Below are positions 1-6,163 of a stretch of 11,067 nt of DNA, piece after piece. The notes under the pieces were generated by a model. The model ran no database searches, was not told where the DNA came from, and saw only the letters and a list, made by a program, of their open reading frames with translations. The position numbers and the translations under genes were made by a program. The stretch comes from CAZQSS01 sp964596405 (GTDB lineage: Bacteria > Patescibacteriota > Patescibacteriia > Magasanikbacterales > UBA10003). The stretch lies in assembly GCA_964596405.1 (NCBI GenBank), contig CAZQSS010000029.1:1-11067 (forward strand), given 5' to 3'. The number at the start of each line of letters is the position of its first letter. Position 1 is the stretch's first letter.

Positions 1-61
1 ACCGATTTATTATCTACCCGATAGGTTTCGGTAACCGTTATTTTTATCTACAACGTTTATC

Positions 62-90
62 TTGATAATTATCGTTTTTTGGGGTATAAT
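62..90 (+). promoter_or_regulatory. sigma70-type promoter for the RMD1-family gene
   Basis: TTGATA at 62-67 and a perfect TATAAT at 85-90 are separated by 17 bp, the optimal spacing. Transcription would start near 97, giving a leader of about 147 nt that contains the whole of structured element E1 before the ATG at 244. A 10-bp perfect palindrome, GATAATTATC (64-73), overlaps the -35 box and could be an operator, though short A/T-rich palindromes are common by chance. In the remaining bases 1-61 I see no gene or clear signal. Confidence 0.75.
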
Positions 91-114
91 GTAGATGCGT
101 TAAATTGCTCTAAA

Positions 115-246
115 TATGCCCCGTTAGAAGTTCTTGACAAAAAATTTATTTAAATTTTTTGCGACAAATCTAACGGTAGCAATAAGACGAGTCTTTTAAT
201 TTAATAATCGTTTCATCATGGGGTGACTAACTTCTAACGGGGTATG
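115..246 (+). promoter_or_regulatory. structured leader element E1 with start codon in stem
   Basis: Bases 115-132 pair with 229-246 in 18 contiguous pairs (16 Watson-Crick, 2 G-U). The core is the 14-bp perfect inverted repeat CCCCGTTAGAAGTT (119-132) and its complement (229-242). The last pairs include the ATG start codon at 244-246, so in RNA this fold would occlude translation initiation. The octamer TCTAACGG of the 3' arm (233-240) also occurs inside the element at 169-176, where it is equally complementary to the 5' arm (121-128) and gives a competing fold. The 5' edge (ATATGCCC) and 3' edge (GGGTATG) match those of E2 and E3. It lies just downstream of the promoter, so it should be transcribed. 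That it is a switch is inference; the complementarity is directly visible. Confidence 0.6.
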
Positions 247-1269
247 CACAAAATCACTTCTTTCGTTGTCGCCGAAATCAACAAGGCTAAACGCGGCAAA
301 GAGTTGCCTTCTTTGCCGCCGGTTAAGAGCGCGCCACATTATTTTGAAAAAATCTTTCCCAATCAGTTTATCCTCGGTCAAGAAAAAGTTAAAATTGGCG
401 GCAAGGAAATTGAAGTGAGTCTTAAAACCTACCATCCGGACGCCTTGGTGGTTGAGGCTTCAAGCGAAGTGCCCGACATCTTTAGTGACGCGACTATTGA
501 AATAAAAGACCAACTCTTAAGAGCCTGCCTAGACCTCGCCAAAAAAAATGGCGCCAAAATTGATACCAGTGAAGAATTTTCCATTTATCAGATCTCCGGC
601 TACGAGGGCGACCCCGAACAATTTTTAGAAAAATATTCGCCGAAAATCGCCAGCCTTTTGAAATCAGAAAAACTGGAATTGGACGAACAAGAAATTAAAT
701 ATACTCTGGCCTCTTCTTTCAAATATGCCAAAGATGACCTGGCGATCATTGATTGGGACGGCGCCTTTATTTTTGACCCCAAGGGTGATTTTGGCGAAAT
801 TTTGGAACTTTTGGAATTGGCCAACTACCAACTACTGCGTTATCGGGCCTTGAGCGAAGATTTGGACGAAAGATTGCGAAAAACTTCCAAACTCATTAAC
901 CCCGAACCAAAACGCCGTTGGTTTAGTTTAGGGAACAAGGAAGTCGTCCAAGCGTTTAAAGAAGTCATCCGCATCCGTTCCGAATCCATATCCCAATTTG
1001 AAACTCTGGAAAGAGACATTAAACTTATCGGCGAATGGTACATGGGCCGCGTTTACGAACTGGCTTCTAAAAAATTCCGTCTTAATGATTGGCGTCAAGC
1101 CGTCAAGGACAAACTGGAATCACTCGAAGATATTTACACCATTGCGGCGGAAAACCTCGGCATGTCGCGCATTCAGGCGTTGGAGTATATTCAGATCATG
1201 GCTTTCTTTGTCCTGCAAATCGGCTGGTTTATTATCATTATTTTGGAATTCTTTTACTACTCCAAGTAA
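244..1269 (+). CDS. RMD1/YagE (DUF155) family membrane protein
   Basis: The protein has 341 residues. Its middle and C-terminal parts resemble the RMD1/YagE (DUF155) family: a segment around residues 158-180 (SFKYAKDDLAIIDWDGAFIF), a helical region with NYQLLRYRALSEDLDERL (about 194-211), a later helix with LIGEWYMGRVYELASKKFRL, and a single hydrophobic segment near the C-terminus (about 314-336) that should anchor it in the membrane. Yeast and mitochondrial relatives are linked to mitochondrial translation or meiotic division; the bacterial function is not established. The start at 244 is well constrained: an in-frame TAA lies nine bases upstream (235-237) and no other early Met exists. There is no usual Shine-Dalgarno; GGGG ends one base before the ATG, which lies inside the E1 stem. 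The gene is monocistronic, with its own promoter and terminator, and convergent with the copper cluster. Confidence 0.8.
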   Translation: MHKITSFVVAEINKAKRGKELPSLPPVKSAPHYFEKIFPNQFILGQEKVKIGGKEIEVSLKTYHPDALVVEASSEVPDIFSDATIEIKDQLLRACLDLAKKNGAKIDTSEEFSIYQISGYEGDPEQFLEKYSPKIASLLKSEKLELDEQEIKYTLASSFKYAKDDLAIIDWDGAFIFDPKGDFGEILELLELANYQLLRYRALSEDLDERLRKTSKLINPEPKRRWFSLGNKEVVQAFKEVIRIRSESISQFETLERDIKLIGEWYMGRVYELASKKFRLNDWRQAVKDKLESLEDIYTIAAENLGMSRIQALEYIQIMAFFVLQIGWFIIIILEFFYYSK

Positions 1270-1280
1270 AACTCTTCACT

Positions 1281-1324
1281 TTTAAAAACACTGCCATGCT
1301 CTAGAGTATGGAAGTGTTTTTAAA
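1281..1324. terminator. bidirectional intrinsic terminator between convergent genes
   Basis: TTTAAAAACACT (1281-1292) is the exact reverse complement of AGTGTTTTTAAA (1313-1324). Between them CCATGCTC and GAGTATGG extend the stem after one G/A mismatch. A-run before and T-run after the hairpin make it a terminator in both directions, placed 11 bases after the + strand stop codon and 20 bases beyond the last minus-strand stop codon. It can therefore end both the RMD1-family transcript and the long copper-cluster transcript. Confidence 0.88.
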
Positions 1325-1344
1325 TAGTCGTGTCTTGTTCTCCA

Positions 1345-1605
1345 TTACTTTTTTTCCAAACTGACATTATGCATCCAGGCGATATAACTTCCGCCCAACC
1401 CGGACCAAACTGCCACGGTCACCGCTCCGGCCAACCAACTGCCAATACCCAACCAGGTAAATCCCGGCAACAACTCAAAAATCGCATGATGGAACTCGGC
1501 TACTTTACCAGTCAGCATTGTTCCGTAAATAAGGCAGGCGGTGTACGCGACCTCTCCACCGAGCACACAAAGCCCGGCATACTTCTTGATGGAAAGTTTT
1601 CCCAT
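1345..1605 (-). CDS. small two-helix membrane protein, DUF5676-like
   Basis: This 86-residue protein has two hydrophobic segments (about 10-31 and 50-76) joined by AEFHHAIFELLPGFTW. The pattern of a second helix starting at LLPGFTW and ending in a Gly-rich stretch with GGSYIAWMHN resembles the DUF5676-type small membrane proteins often found near metal-handling genes, but I recognise only the general layout and not a defined function. The two adjacent His (39-40) and Cys13 and Cys24 could bind metal. It starts 23 bases after the copA stop codon, is the last gene of the cluster, and is followed by the terminator at 1281-1324. The ATG is preceded by T and an A/T-rich leader without a Shine-Dalgarno. 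Confidence 0.65.
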   Translation of the reverse strand: MGKLSIKKYAGLCVLGGEVAYTACLIYGTMLTGKVAEFHHAIFELLPGFTWLGIGSWLAGAVTVAVWSGLGGSYIAWMHNVSLEKK

Positions 1606-1628
1606 AAGATTAAATTAATAAATTATTT

Positions 1629-3800
1629 TTATAGTTTCTTTCTCTTTAAAAGCAACGAATTCAACACCACTGATACGCTGGAAAGGGCCATAGCCAAACC
1701 GGCAAATTCGGCCCGGAGCAATCCTAAGGCGGCAATAGGAATGCCCACGCTGTTGTAAAACAACGCCCAAAACATATTTTGCTTAATTTTACTCAAAGTG
1801 GCCTTGCTCAATTTTATGGCCTTAACCACATCCCGCAAATCATTTTTCACCAACACTACGCCGCCGGCTTCAATGGCAATGTCCGTGCCACTACCCATGG
1901 CAATGCCCAAATCGGCCGCGGCCAAAGCCGGCGCATCGTTGATGCCGTCACCAACCATCGCCACCTTCAAACCTTTGGCCTGAAGTTTTTGGACTTCCGC
2001 GGCCTTGTCGGCCGGCAAAACTTCCGCCAAAACATCGTCTATACCGGCTTGACGCGCGATCGCCCGCGCCGTGCGTTCGTTGTCGCCAGTAATCATTATC
2101 GTTCTGATTTTCATTTGATGAAGCTGACCAATCGCTTCTTTGGTTGTTTCTTTAATTGTATCGGCCACCGCGATCAAACCGGCCAACTTATTTTCAACCG
2201 CCACAATCATCACTGTCTTGCCCATATCTTCCAACCCCTGTTTTTGTTCTCTGACGGCGGTTGATACGGTCACGGATAACTTATCCATCAATTTTTCTGT
2301 GCCAACGGCCACCGTTTGGCCGTCTACCTTCCCCATTACGCCAAAACCGCTGATGGCTTCAAACTCCGTCGGATTACTTAATTTTAATCCATCCTGCTTG
2401 GCGCGATTGACAATCGCTTCGGCCAACGGATGCTCTGAGCTGTTTTCCAGTGAAGCCGCCAATTGCAAAAGTTCCACTGATTGATTAAAATTTAAAATAT
2501 CCGTTGCTTCCGGTTTGCCTTTGGTCAAGGTGCCGGTTTTGTCAAAAATTATCACTTTGATTTTGTTGGCCACCTCCAGGGCTTCGCCGCCTTTGATCAA
2601 AATTCCATTTTCGGCGCCACGGCCCGTGCCCACCATAATCGCCGTGGGCGTGGCCAGACCCAACGCGCACGGACAGGCGATAACTAAAACCGCCACCGCC
2701 GCCAAAAGCGCCGCCACAAAAGAAGAACCGACCAAAAAATACCAACTGATAAAAGCAATGAGCGACAAAGCCACCACCGCCGGGACAAAATAACCCGACA
2801 CCGCGTCGGCAAATTTTTGGATCGGCGCTTTGGAGCTTTGCGCTTCTTCTACCACTTTGATAATCTGGGATAAAACCGTATCTTTACCGACTTTGGTGGC
2901 GCGGAATTTAAAACTGCCGGTTTTGTTAAAAGTGGCGCCCACCACAAAATCACCCACCTTTTTTTCCACCGGCAAACTTTCACCGGAAATCATGGATTCA
3001 TCAACACTGGAATAACCTTCAATTACTTGGCCGTCCACCGGCACTTTTTCTCCCGGCCGCACCATCACAATATCACCCACCAACACGTCTTTGATCGGGA
3101 CTGACATTTCTACGCCGTCTCTGATAATGCGCGCTGTTTTGGCCTGCAAACCCAAAAGTTTTCTGATGGCTTCACCGGCCTGGCCTTTGGTTTTTGCCTC
3201 CAGCCATTTACCCAGCACCACAAAAGTAATCAGGAGGGCGGCGGTTTCATAAAAAACCTCGCCTTCAATTATAAAAGTGGTGGCTAAACTGTAAAAATAC
3301 GCCGCGCTCGTTCCGACCGCGATTAAGGTGTCCATATTAGCGGCTTTATTTTTAGCCGCGTAATACATGCCGGTATAAAACCTGGCGCCAATAAAAAATT
3401 GCACAATGCCGGCCAAAATCGCCTGCGTCACAAAACTTTCGTAACTCTTATTTCGCAAAATCATGCTCAAAATCACCACCGGCAAAGTCAAAATCAAACT
3501 TACTAAAAATGTATTTCTTTCATACCTAATCTGCTTCTCCCGTAAAGCCTGCTCATGGTCAAAATCTTCCGGCTCTTCTCCGGCCAAAGTCGCGGTATAG
3601 CCTGTTTCTTTTACCGTTTTCATCACAGCCGCATCATCGCCATTGGCGCGATCGTATTCCACCGCGGCCTTTTGCGTGGCAAAATTAACACTGGCCGACT
3701 TGATGCCGGGCAACTTTTTAAGATTATCTTCAATGCGTAAAGCGCAGCTGGCGCAATGCATGCCGGAGATATTGTATGTTTGTTTTTTTTGAGATTCCAT
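1629..3800 (-). CDS. copA: copper-exporting P1B-type ATPase CopA
   Basis: This is a 723-residue heavy-metal P-type ATPase that uses ATP to move Cu(I) out of the cytoplasm. Visible in order: one N-terminal HMA metal-binding domain with GMHCASC (Cys16, Cys19); paired transmembrane helices; the actuator motif SGES; the membrane metal site CPC (Cys376, Cys378) followed by ALGLATPTAI; the phosphorylation motif DKTGTLT (Asp420); the SEHPL motif (His457) typical of P1B pumps; and GDGINDAPAL (Asp618). All catalytic motifs are intact and the length is normal for one HMA domain. I place the start at the ATG at 3800. The reading frame stays open to 3833 and would add MMKSCGVDILG, but those codons are part of repeat E2 and the same peptide would precede an unrelated gene at 8628. 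The start codon lies in the E2 stem, so expression may be controlled separately from the upstream genes. Confidence 0.96.
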   Translation of the reverse strand: MESQKKQTYNISGMHCASCALRIEDNLKKLPGIKSASVNFATQKAAVEYDRANGDDAAVMKTVKETGYTATLAGEEPEDFDHEQALREKQIRYERNTFLVSLILTLPVVILSMILRNKSYESFVTQAILAGIVQFFIGARFYTGMYYAAKNKAANMDTLIAVGTSAAYFYSLATTFIIEGEVFYETAALLITFVVLGKWLEAKTKGQAGEAIRKLLGLQAKTARIIRDGVEMSVPIKDVLVGDIVMVRPGEKVPVDGQVIEGYSSVDESMISGESLPVEKKVGDFVVGATFNKTGSFKFRATKVGKDTVLSQIIKVVEEAQSSKAPIQKFADAVSGYFVPAVVALSLIAFISWYFLVGSSFVAALLAAVAVLVIACPCALGLATPTAIMVGTGRGAENGILIKGGEALEVANKIKVIIFDKTGTLTKGKPEATDILNFNQSVELLQLAASLENSSEHPLAEAIVNRAKQDGLKLSNPTEFEAISGFGVMGKVDGQTVAVGTEKLMDKLSVTVSTAVREQKQGLEDMGKTVMIVAVENKLAGLIAVADTIKETTKEAIGQLHQMKIRTIMITGDNERTARAIARQAGIDDVLAEVLPADKAAEVQKLQAKGLKVAMVGDGINDAPALAAADLGIAMGSGTDIAIEAGGVVLVKNDLRDVVKAIKLSKATLSKIKQNMFWALFYNSVGIPIAALGLLRAEFAGLAMALSSVSVVLNSLLLKRKKL

Positions 3801-3953
3801 ACCCAGTATATCAACCCCGCATGATTTCATCACTTGGGGAGTTTATTTAATTTAAATTAAGCTTATTTATTTTTTTGATGACCCAGTTTTTAAATCCGCC
3901 ATTTCTTTTTGTTCTGCCGAGCAGAACTTGCGGGGTTGTATTACTGGGCATAT
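3796..3953 (-). repeat. structured intergenic element E2 upstream of copA
   Basis: This 158-bp element fills the gap between the cupredoxin stop codon and the copA start codon. Its two ends are shared with E3: 39 bp at 3796-3834 are identical, and 43 bp at 3911-3953 match except for one base missing in E2. The middle (3835-3910) is A/T-rich and not conserved. Read as minus-strand RNA, the 5' arm (3952-3929) pairs with the 3' arm (3798-3821) in 11 pairs, a 3x3 internal loop and 10 more pairs, and the copA AUG (3800-3798) is inside the first block. A second hairpin GTTCTGC/GCAGAAC sits at 3911-3927. ACCCAGT occurs both in the 3' arm (3801-3807) and internally (3881-3887), so both can compete for ACTGGGC (3943-3949). 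It could be an RNA leader or a small non-autonomous mobile repeat. Confidence 0.8.
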
Positions 3954-4321
3954 TATTCCACTATCAACTTACCCTGATACATGGACATGTCGCAAGTGAA
4001 CGTGTATTCGCCTTTTTGGGTGGGCGCCAGTTCCACGGTGACTGTTTTGCCTTCGGGCAACTCTTGCCTGATTTTAAAATCAGGAAAACTGACGAAGCGC
4101 GAACACTCACTGGATTCTTGGCGTAAAAAATTAATCTTCACTTTCTGGCCAAGCCGCGCCCTTAACACCGCCGGCGCGTAAACACCTTTAACTACCACGT
4201 CAAAAACTTGCGCGTCGCCCGTCGTTTTACCCAAAACGCCCTTTTCATGTCGCTTGGACCGTATCCACAATAAAAAAAGAGCCACCACCGTTAAAATAAG
4301 AACAACTCCCAGTATTTGCAT
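3953..4321 (-). CDS. membrane-anchored cupredoxin-like protein
   Basis: The protein has 122 residues, with one N-terminal transmembrane helix (about 3-20) followed by a positively charged stop and a cupredoxin-like beta domain (about 38-122) that should lie outside the membrane. The C-terminal half follows the cupredoxin pattern FPDF...LPEGKTVTVELAPTQKGEYTFTC, ending in CDMSMYQGKLIV. The likely copper ligands are Cys73 in the ECSRF segment, Cys110 and Met112 or Met114. The first position is Cys where classical blue copper proteins have His, so this may be a Cu(I)-binding or export-linked form, not an electron carrier. The frame is open to a TTG at 4339, but ATG 4321 is preferred because it starts right at the membrane helix and lies 18 bases after the previous stop. 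The position just before copA fits a role in receiving or buffering exported copper. Confidence 0.82.
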   Translation of the reverse strand: MQILGVVLILTVVALFLLWIRSKRHEKGVLGKTTGDAQVFDVVVKGVYAPAVLRARLGQKVKINFLRQESSECSRFVSFPDFKIRQELPEGKTVTVELAPTQKGEYTFTCDMSMYQGKLIVE

Positions 4322-4339
4322 ATCTTTAAAAATTAACAA

Positions 4340-5506
4340 TTAATGACGATGTGCCGCCGGCGCGGCCGCCTCCGGTTTGACGATTTTATTTTTTAAAAAA
4401 TACGCCGCGATCAGACTGGTTATGGGCACGGCAATGACCAAACCCACGCTGCCCACCAGAGTTCTTACGATTTCCGTGGCAATCGTCTCGTTGTTTAACA
4501 CGGCGCCCACCGACCCGGCAAGTGGCCGATTGATATTAAAAAGCAGAAGGAGCGGCAAAGAGGCGCCGGCATAAGCCAAAACCAAAGTATTGACAATGGA
4601 ACTGACATGATCAATGCCCACCTTCATTGACCGTTTATAAATCTCCAGTTTGCTTAATTCCGGATTGGCCTGATAAATCTGTTCGGCCACCGAGGCCTGA
4701 CTGACGGTAATATCGTCTAAAACACCTAAAGCGCCAATCACCATTCCGGCCAACAAGATGCCTTTAATATTAAGAATGTTTTGGCCCATGCTCACAAGAT
4801 ACGAGGCCTCTTCATCGGCAAAACCGGTCAACCGCGTCAGATAAGTAAAAACCATGGATAAAACGCCGGTAATCAGCAAACTCAAAAGAGTGGCGGTGAC
4901 CGCCACGGTGGTTTTAGAATTGAACCCATGCACCAAATACAGAGTCGTCACCAAAATAATCAAAGAACCGATAATACTGACAAGCAATGGATTTGACCCG
5001 GCGACAATGCGGGGAATTATAAACTGCATCAAAACTACAAAAGTAATTGCCAAACCCACCAAGGCTTTAAAACCGCGCCATCGCCCCACCAAAACCACTA
5101 AACCGGCAAACAAAATTGCCAAAAAATATAATTTGCCGGTGCGCGAGTAATCGGTAATAAAATAGACCTCTTGGCCGTTTGGATCCACATCCTTCATCAC
5201 CCACACCAAATCGCCTTTTTTGTAAGGCTCCCGCCCGGCTATCTCCGCGCCTAAATTAATACCGTCGTAGACAACTTCTTTGTTTTTCCATTCACCGGCC
5301 AAGCCGCGCAATTTAACGGTTTGTAAGATAACCTCTCGGTCGTGCTCATCAGTCTTTTTTTCCTCGCGGACAATTTCAATCACTTTGGCTTTAAACGAAA
5401 CCGCCCGCTGGCTCTCTGTCATTCCGGCCAACGCCGTCTGGCTAGTTCCTAAAAACGACACTGCCATCAGCAAAAACAGCCCTAATTTTTTACTTGTCTT
5501 TTTCAT
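4340..5506 (-). CDS. YibE/F-family membrane protein
   Basis: This 388-residue protein begins with a signal peptide (about 1-27, ending SQTALAG), followed by a soluble beta-rich extracytoplasmic region (about 30-125) and about eight transmembrane helices to residue 375. The membrane part matches the YibE/F family, with the conserved LGVLDDITVSQASVAEQIY stretch and the later segment around MKVGIDHVSSIVNTLVLAYAG. Members are poorly characterised predicted permeases. The substrate is unknown; its location here among copper and thiol genes hints at metal or small-molecule transport, which is inference. The tail AAAPAAHRH is short and His-ended. The ATG at 5506 has no Shine-Dalgarno, and a possible 37-residue upstream ORF overlaps its first 17 bases, so the two could be translationally coupled. 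Confidence 0.9.
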   Translation of the reverse strand: MKKTSKKLGLFLLMAVSFLGTSQTALAGMTESQRAVSFKAKVIEIVREEKKTDEHDREVILQTVKLRGLAGEWKNKEVVYDGINLGAEIAGREPYKKGDLVWVMKDVDPNGQEVYFITDYSRTGKLYFLAILFAGLVVLVGRWRGFKALVGLAITFVVLMQFIIPRIVAGSNPLLVSIIGSLIILVTTLYLVHGFNSKTTVAVTATLLSLLITGVLSMVFTYLTRLTGFADEEASYLVSMGQNILNIKGILLAGMVIGALGVLDDITVSQASVAEQIYQANPELSKLEIYKRSMKVGIDHVSSIVNTLVLAYAGASLPLLLLFNINRPLAGSVGAVLNNETIATEIVRTLVGSVGLVIAVPITSLIAAYFLKNKIVKPEAAAPAAHRH

Positions 5507-5603
5507 AAGGACTGTTTTTTATCTCCGACTTTTGATGACCACAGCCAGAAGACGCGCCTGATTCTTGATTATCCGAACGCCCGTGATGGCCGTTTCTCAT
5601 CAT
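5490..5603 (-). CDS. possible 37-residue His/Cys-containing peptide
   Basis: Between the helical unknown protein and the YibE/F gene there is an open frame of 37 codons, starting with two consecutive ATGs (5603 and 5600) and ending in TAA at 5490. The peptide begins MMRNGHHGRSDNQESG and continues with SSGCGHQ, then a basic end. Two adjacent His, a Cys-Gly-His and a hydrophilic make-up recall the metal-binding N-terminus of the 9636-9992 protein, but it has no membrane segment. It starts 11 bases after the previous stop and overlaps the YibE/F start by 17 bases, spacing normal for this cluster. Without it the gap would be one of the few long ones in the operon. There is no Shine-Dalgarno and I recognise no family; it could equally be a leader peptide or a chance ORF. 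Confidence 0.35.
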   Translation of the reverse strand: MMRNGHHGRSDNQESGASSGCGHQKSEIKNSPYEKDK

Positions 5604-5614
5604 AAAAATATGCG

Positions 5615-6157
5615 TTATTCTTTACAACAATCAACTAATTTTTCCACGAGGTTATTGAGACCTGTCATCAAAGCCCGGTCTTTTTGCCCGCTGGCGGCTT
5701 GGTCGTGGACATTCAATTGATTATCGCCGATTTTCTTAACTTCACCGACATCAATCAATTTTAAATTCAGACCCCAAAATAAAGAATAAAGGTCATACGC
5801 TTTGGCAAACAGTTCTTCCGCTTCTTTTTTATTATCTTGAGAATAATATTTGGTGCCAACCTCCATCAGGCGCATTGAAGCGGCCAATAAATGTTTGGAA
5901 ATACACCAAACTTCGCCCTCCGCGTCTTTAATAATCTTTTTAAGCAAGCCTTTTCTAATCTCCCTGACTTGGGCCAAAAGATCATAGTAAGCCGGTTTTT
6001 TAGTTTTAGCGCCGGTAAAGAAAAAATGCTCTTCCAAACTCACCAGATTCATCACCGCGATGCTCAAATCTTCGTCCGATGATAAATCCAATTTATTGTC
6101 TTTTTTAATCTCGGCGGCCCGTTGAAGCAATTCTTTCAATTTTTTTTCATCAATCAT
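5615..6157 (-). CDS. helical cytoplasmic protein of unknown function
   Basis: This 180-residue protein has no signal peptide or membrane segment and is predicted to be almost wholly alpha-helical and charged. Distinctive stretches are SLEEHFFFTGAKTKKPAYYDLL (about 40-61), EGEVWCISKHLLAASMRLMEVG in the middle, a TPR-like helix pair containing KKEAEELFAKAYDLYSLFWG, and a C-terminus ending VDCCKE with paired Cys. I do not recognise a named domain. The length, the single-His helix WCISKH and the bundle-like pattern recall HEPN-type helical bundles, but the usual RxxxxH motif is not evident. It starts six bases after the CcdA-like gene, with GGAG one base before the ATG, so it is clearly in the operon. 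It would be the only soluble cytoplasmic protein of the set, making a regulatory or assembly role possible. Confidence 0.7.
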   Translation of the reverse strand: MIDEKKLKELLQRAAEIKKDNKLDLSSDEDLSIAVMNLVSLEEHFFFTGAKTKKPAYYDLLAQVREIRKGLLKKIIKDAEGEVWCISKHLLAASMRLMEVGTKYYSQDNKKEAEELFAKAYDLYSLFWGLNLKLIDVGEVKKIGDNQLNVHDQAASGQKDRALMTGLNNLVEKLVDCCKE

Positions 6158-6163
6158 ACTCCG

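Noticed and set aside
134..139. TTGACA, a perfect -35 box inside E1
   Set aside because: No acceptable -10 hexamer lies 16-18 bp downstream; the 62-90 promoter is far better and the bases belong to the E1 leader.
184..197. AAGAC-GA-GTCTT hairpin followed by T-run, possible attenuator terminator in E1
   Set aside because: The stem is only five A/T-rich pairs with a two-base loop, too weak to call a terminator.
196..435. 79-codon minus-strand open frame at the start of the RMD1-family gene
   Set aside because: It overlaps the E1 arm and the supported + strand gene; no motif.
1330..1758. 142-codon + strand open frame across the end of copA and the small membrane protein gene
   Set aside because: It overlaps two better-supported minus-strand genes and the translated sequence has no coherent domain or hydrophobic pattern.
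1779..2264. 161-codon open frame on the + strand opposite copA
   Set aside because: It is a shadow of the intact copA frame, with no recognisable domain and no ribosome site.
3911..3927. GTTCTGC hairpin in E2/E3 as an intrinsic terminator of the upstream gene
   Set aside because: On the minus strand the hairpin is followed by A-rich, not T-rich, sequence, so it would not terminate transcription in operon direction.
3796..3953. E2/E3 as a known riboswitch such as a T-box or a metal riboswitch
   Set aside because: I could not find the T-box consensus or the conserved core of any riboswitch I know; the similarity is only in switching logic.
3943..3990. Possible promoters upstream of E2 and E3, by analogy with E1
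   Set aside because: The bases 20-50 nt upstream of E2 and E3 are coding and contain only poor -10/-35 matches; both elements are probably transcribed from the upstream operon promoter.
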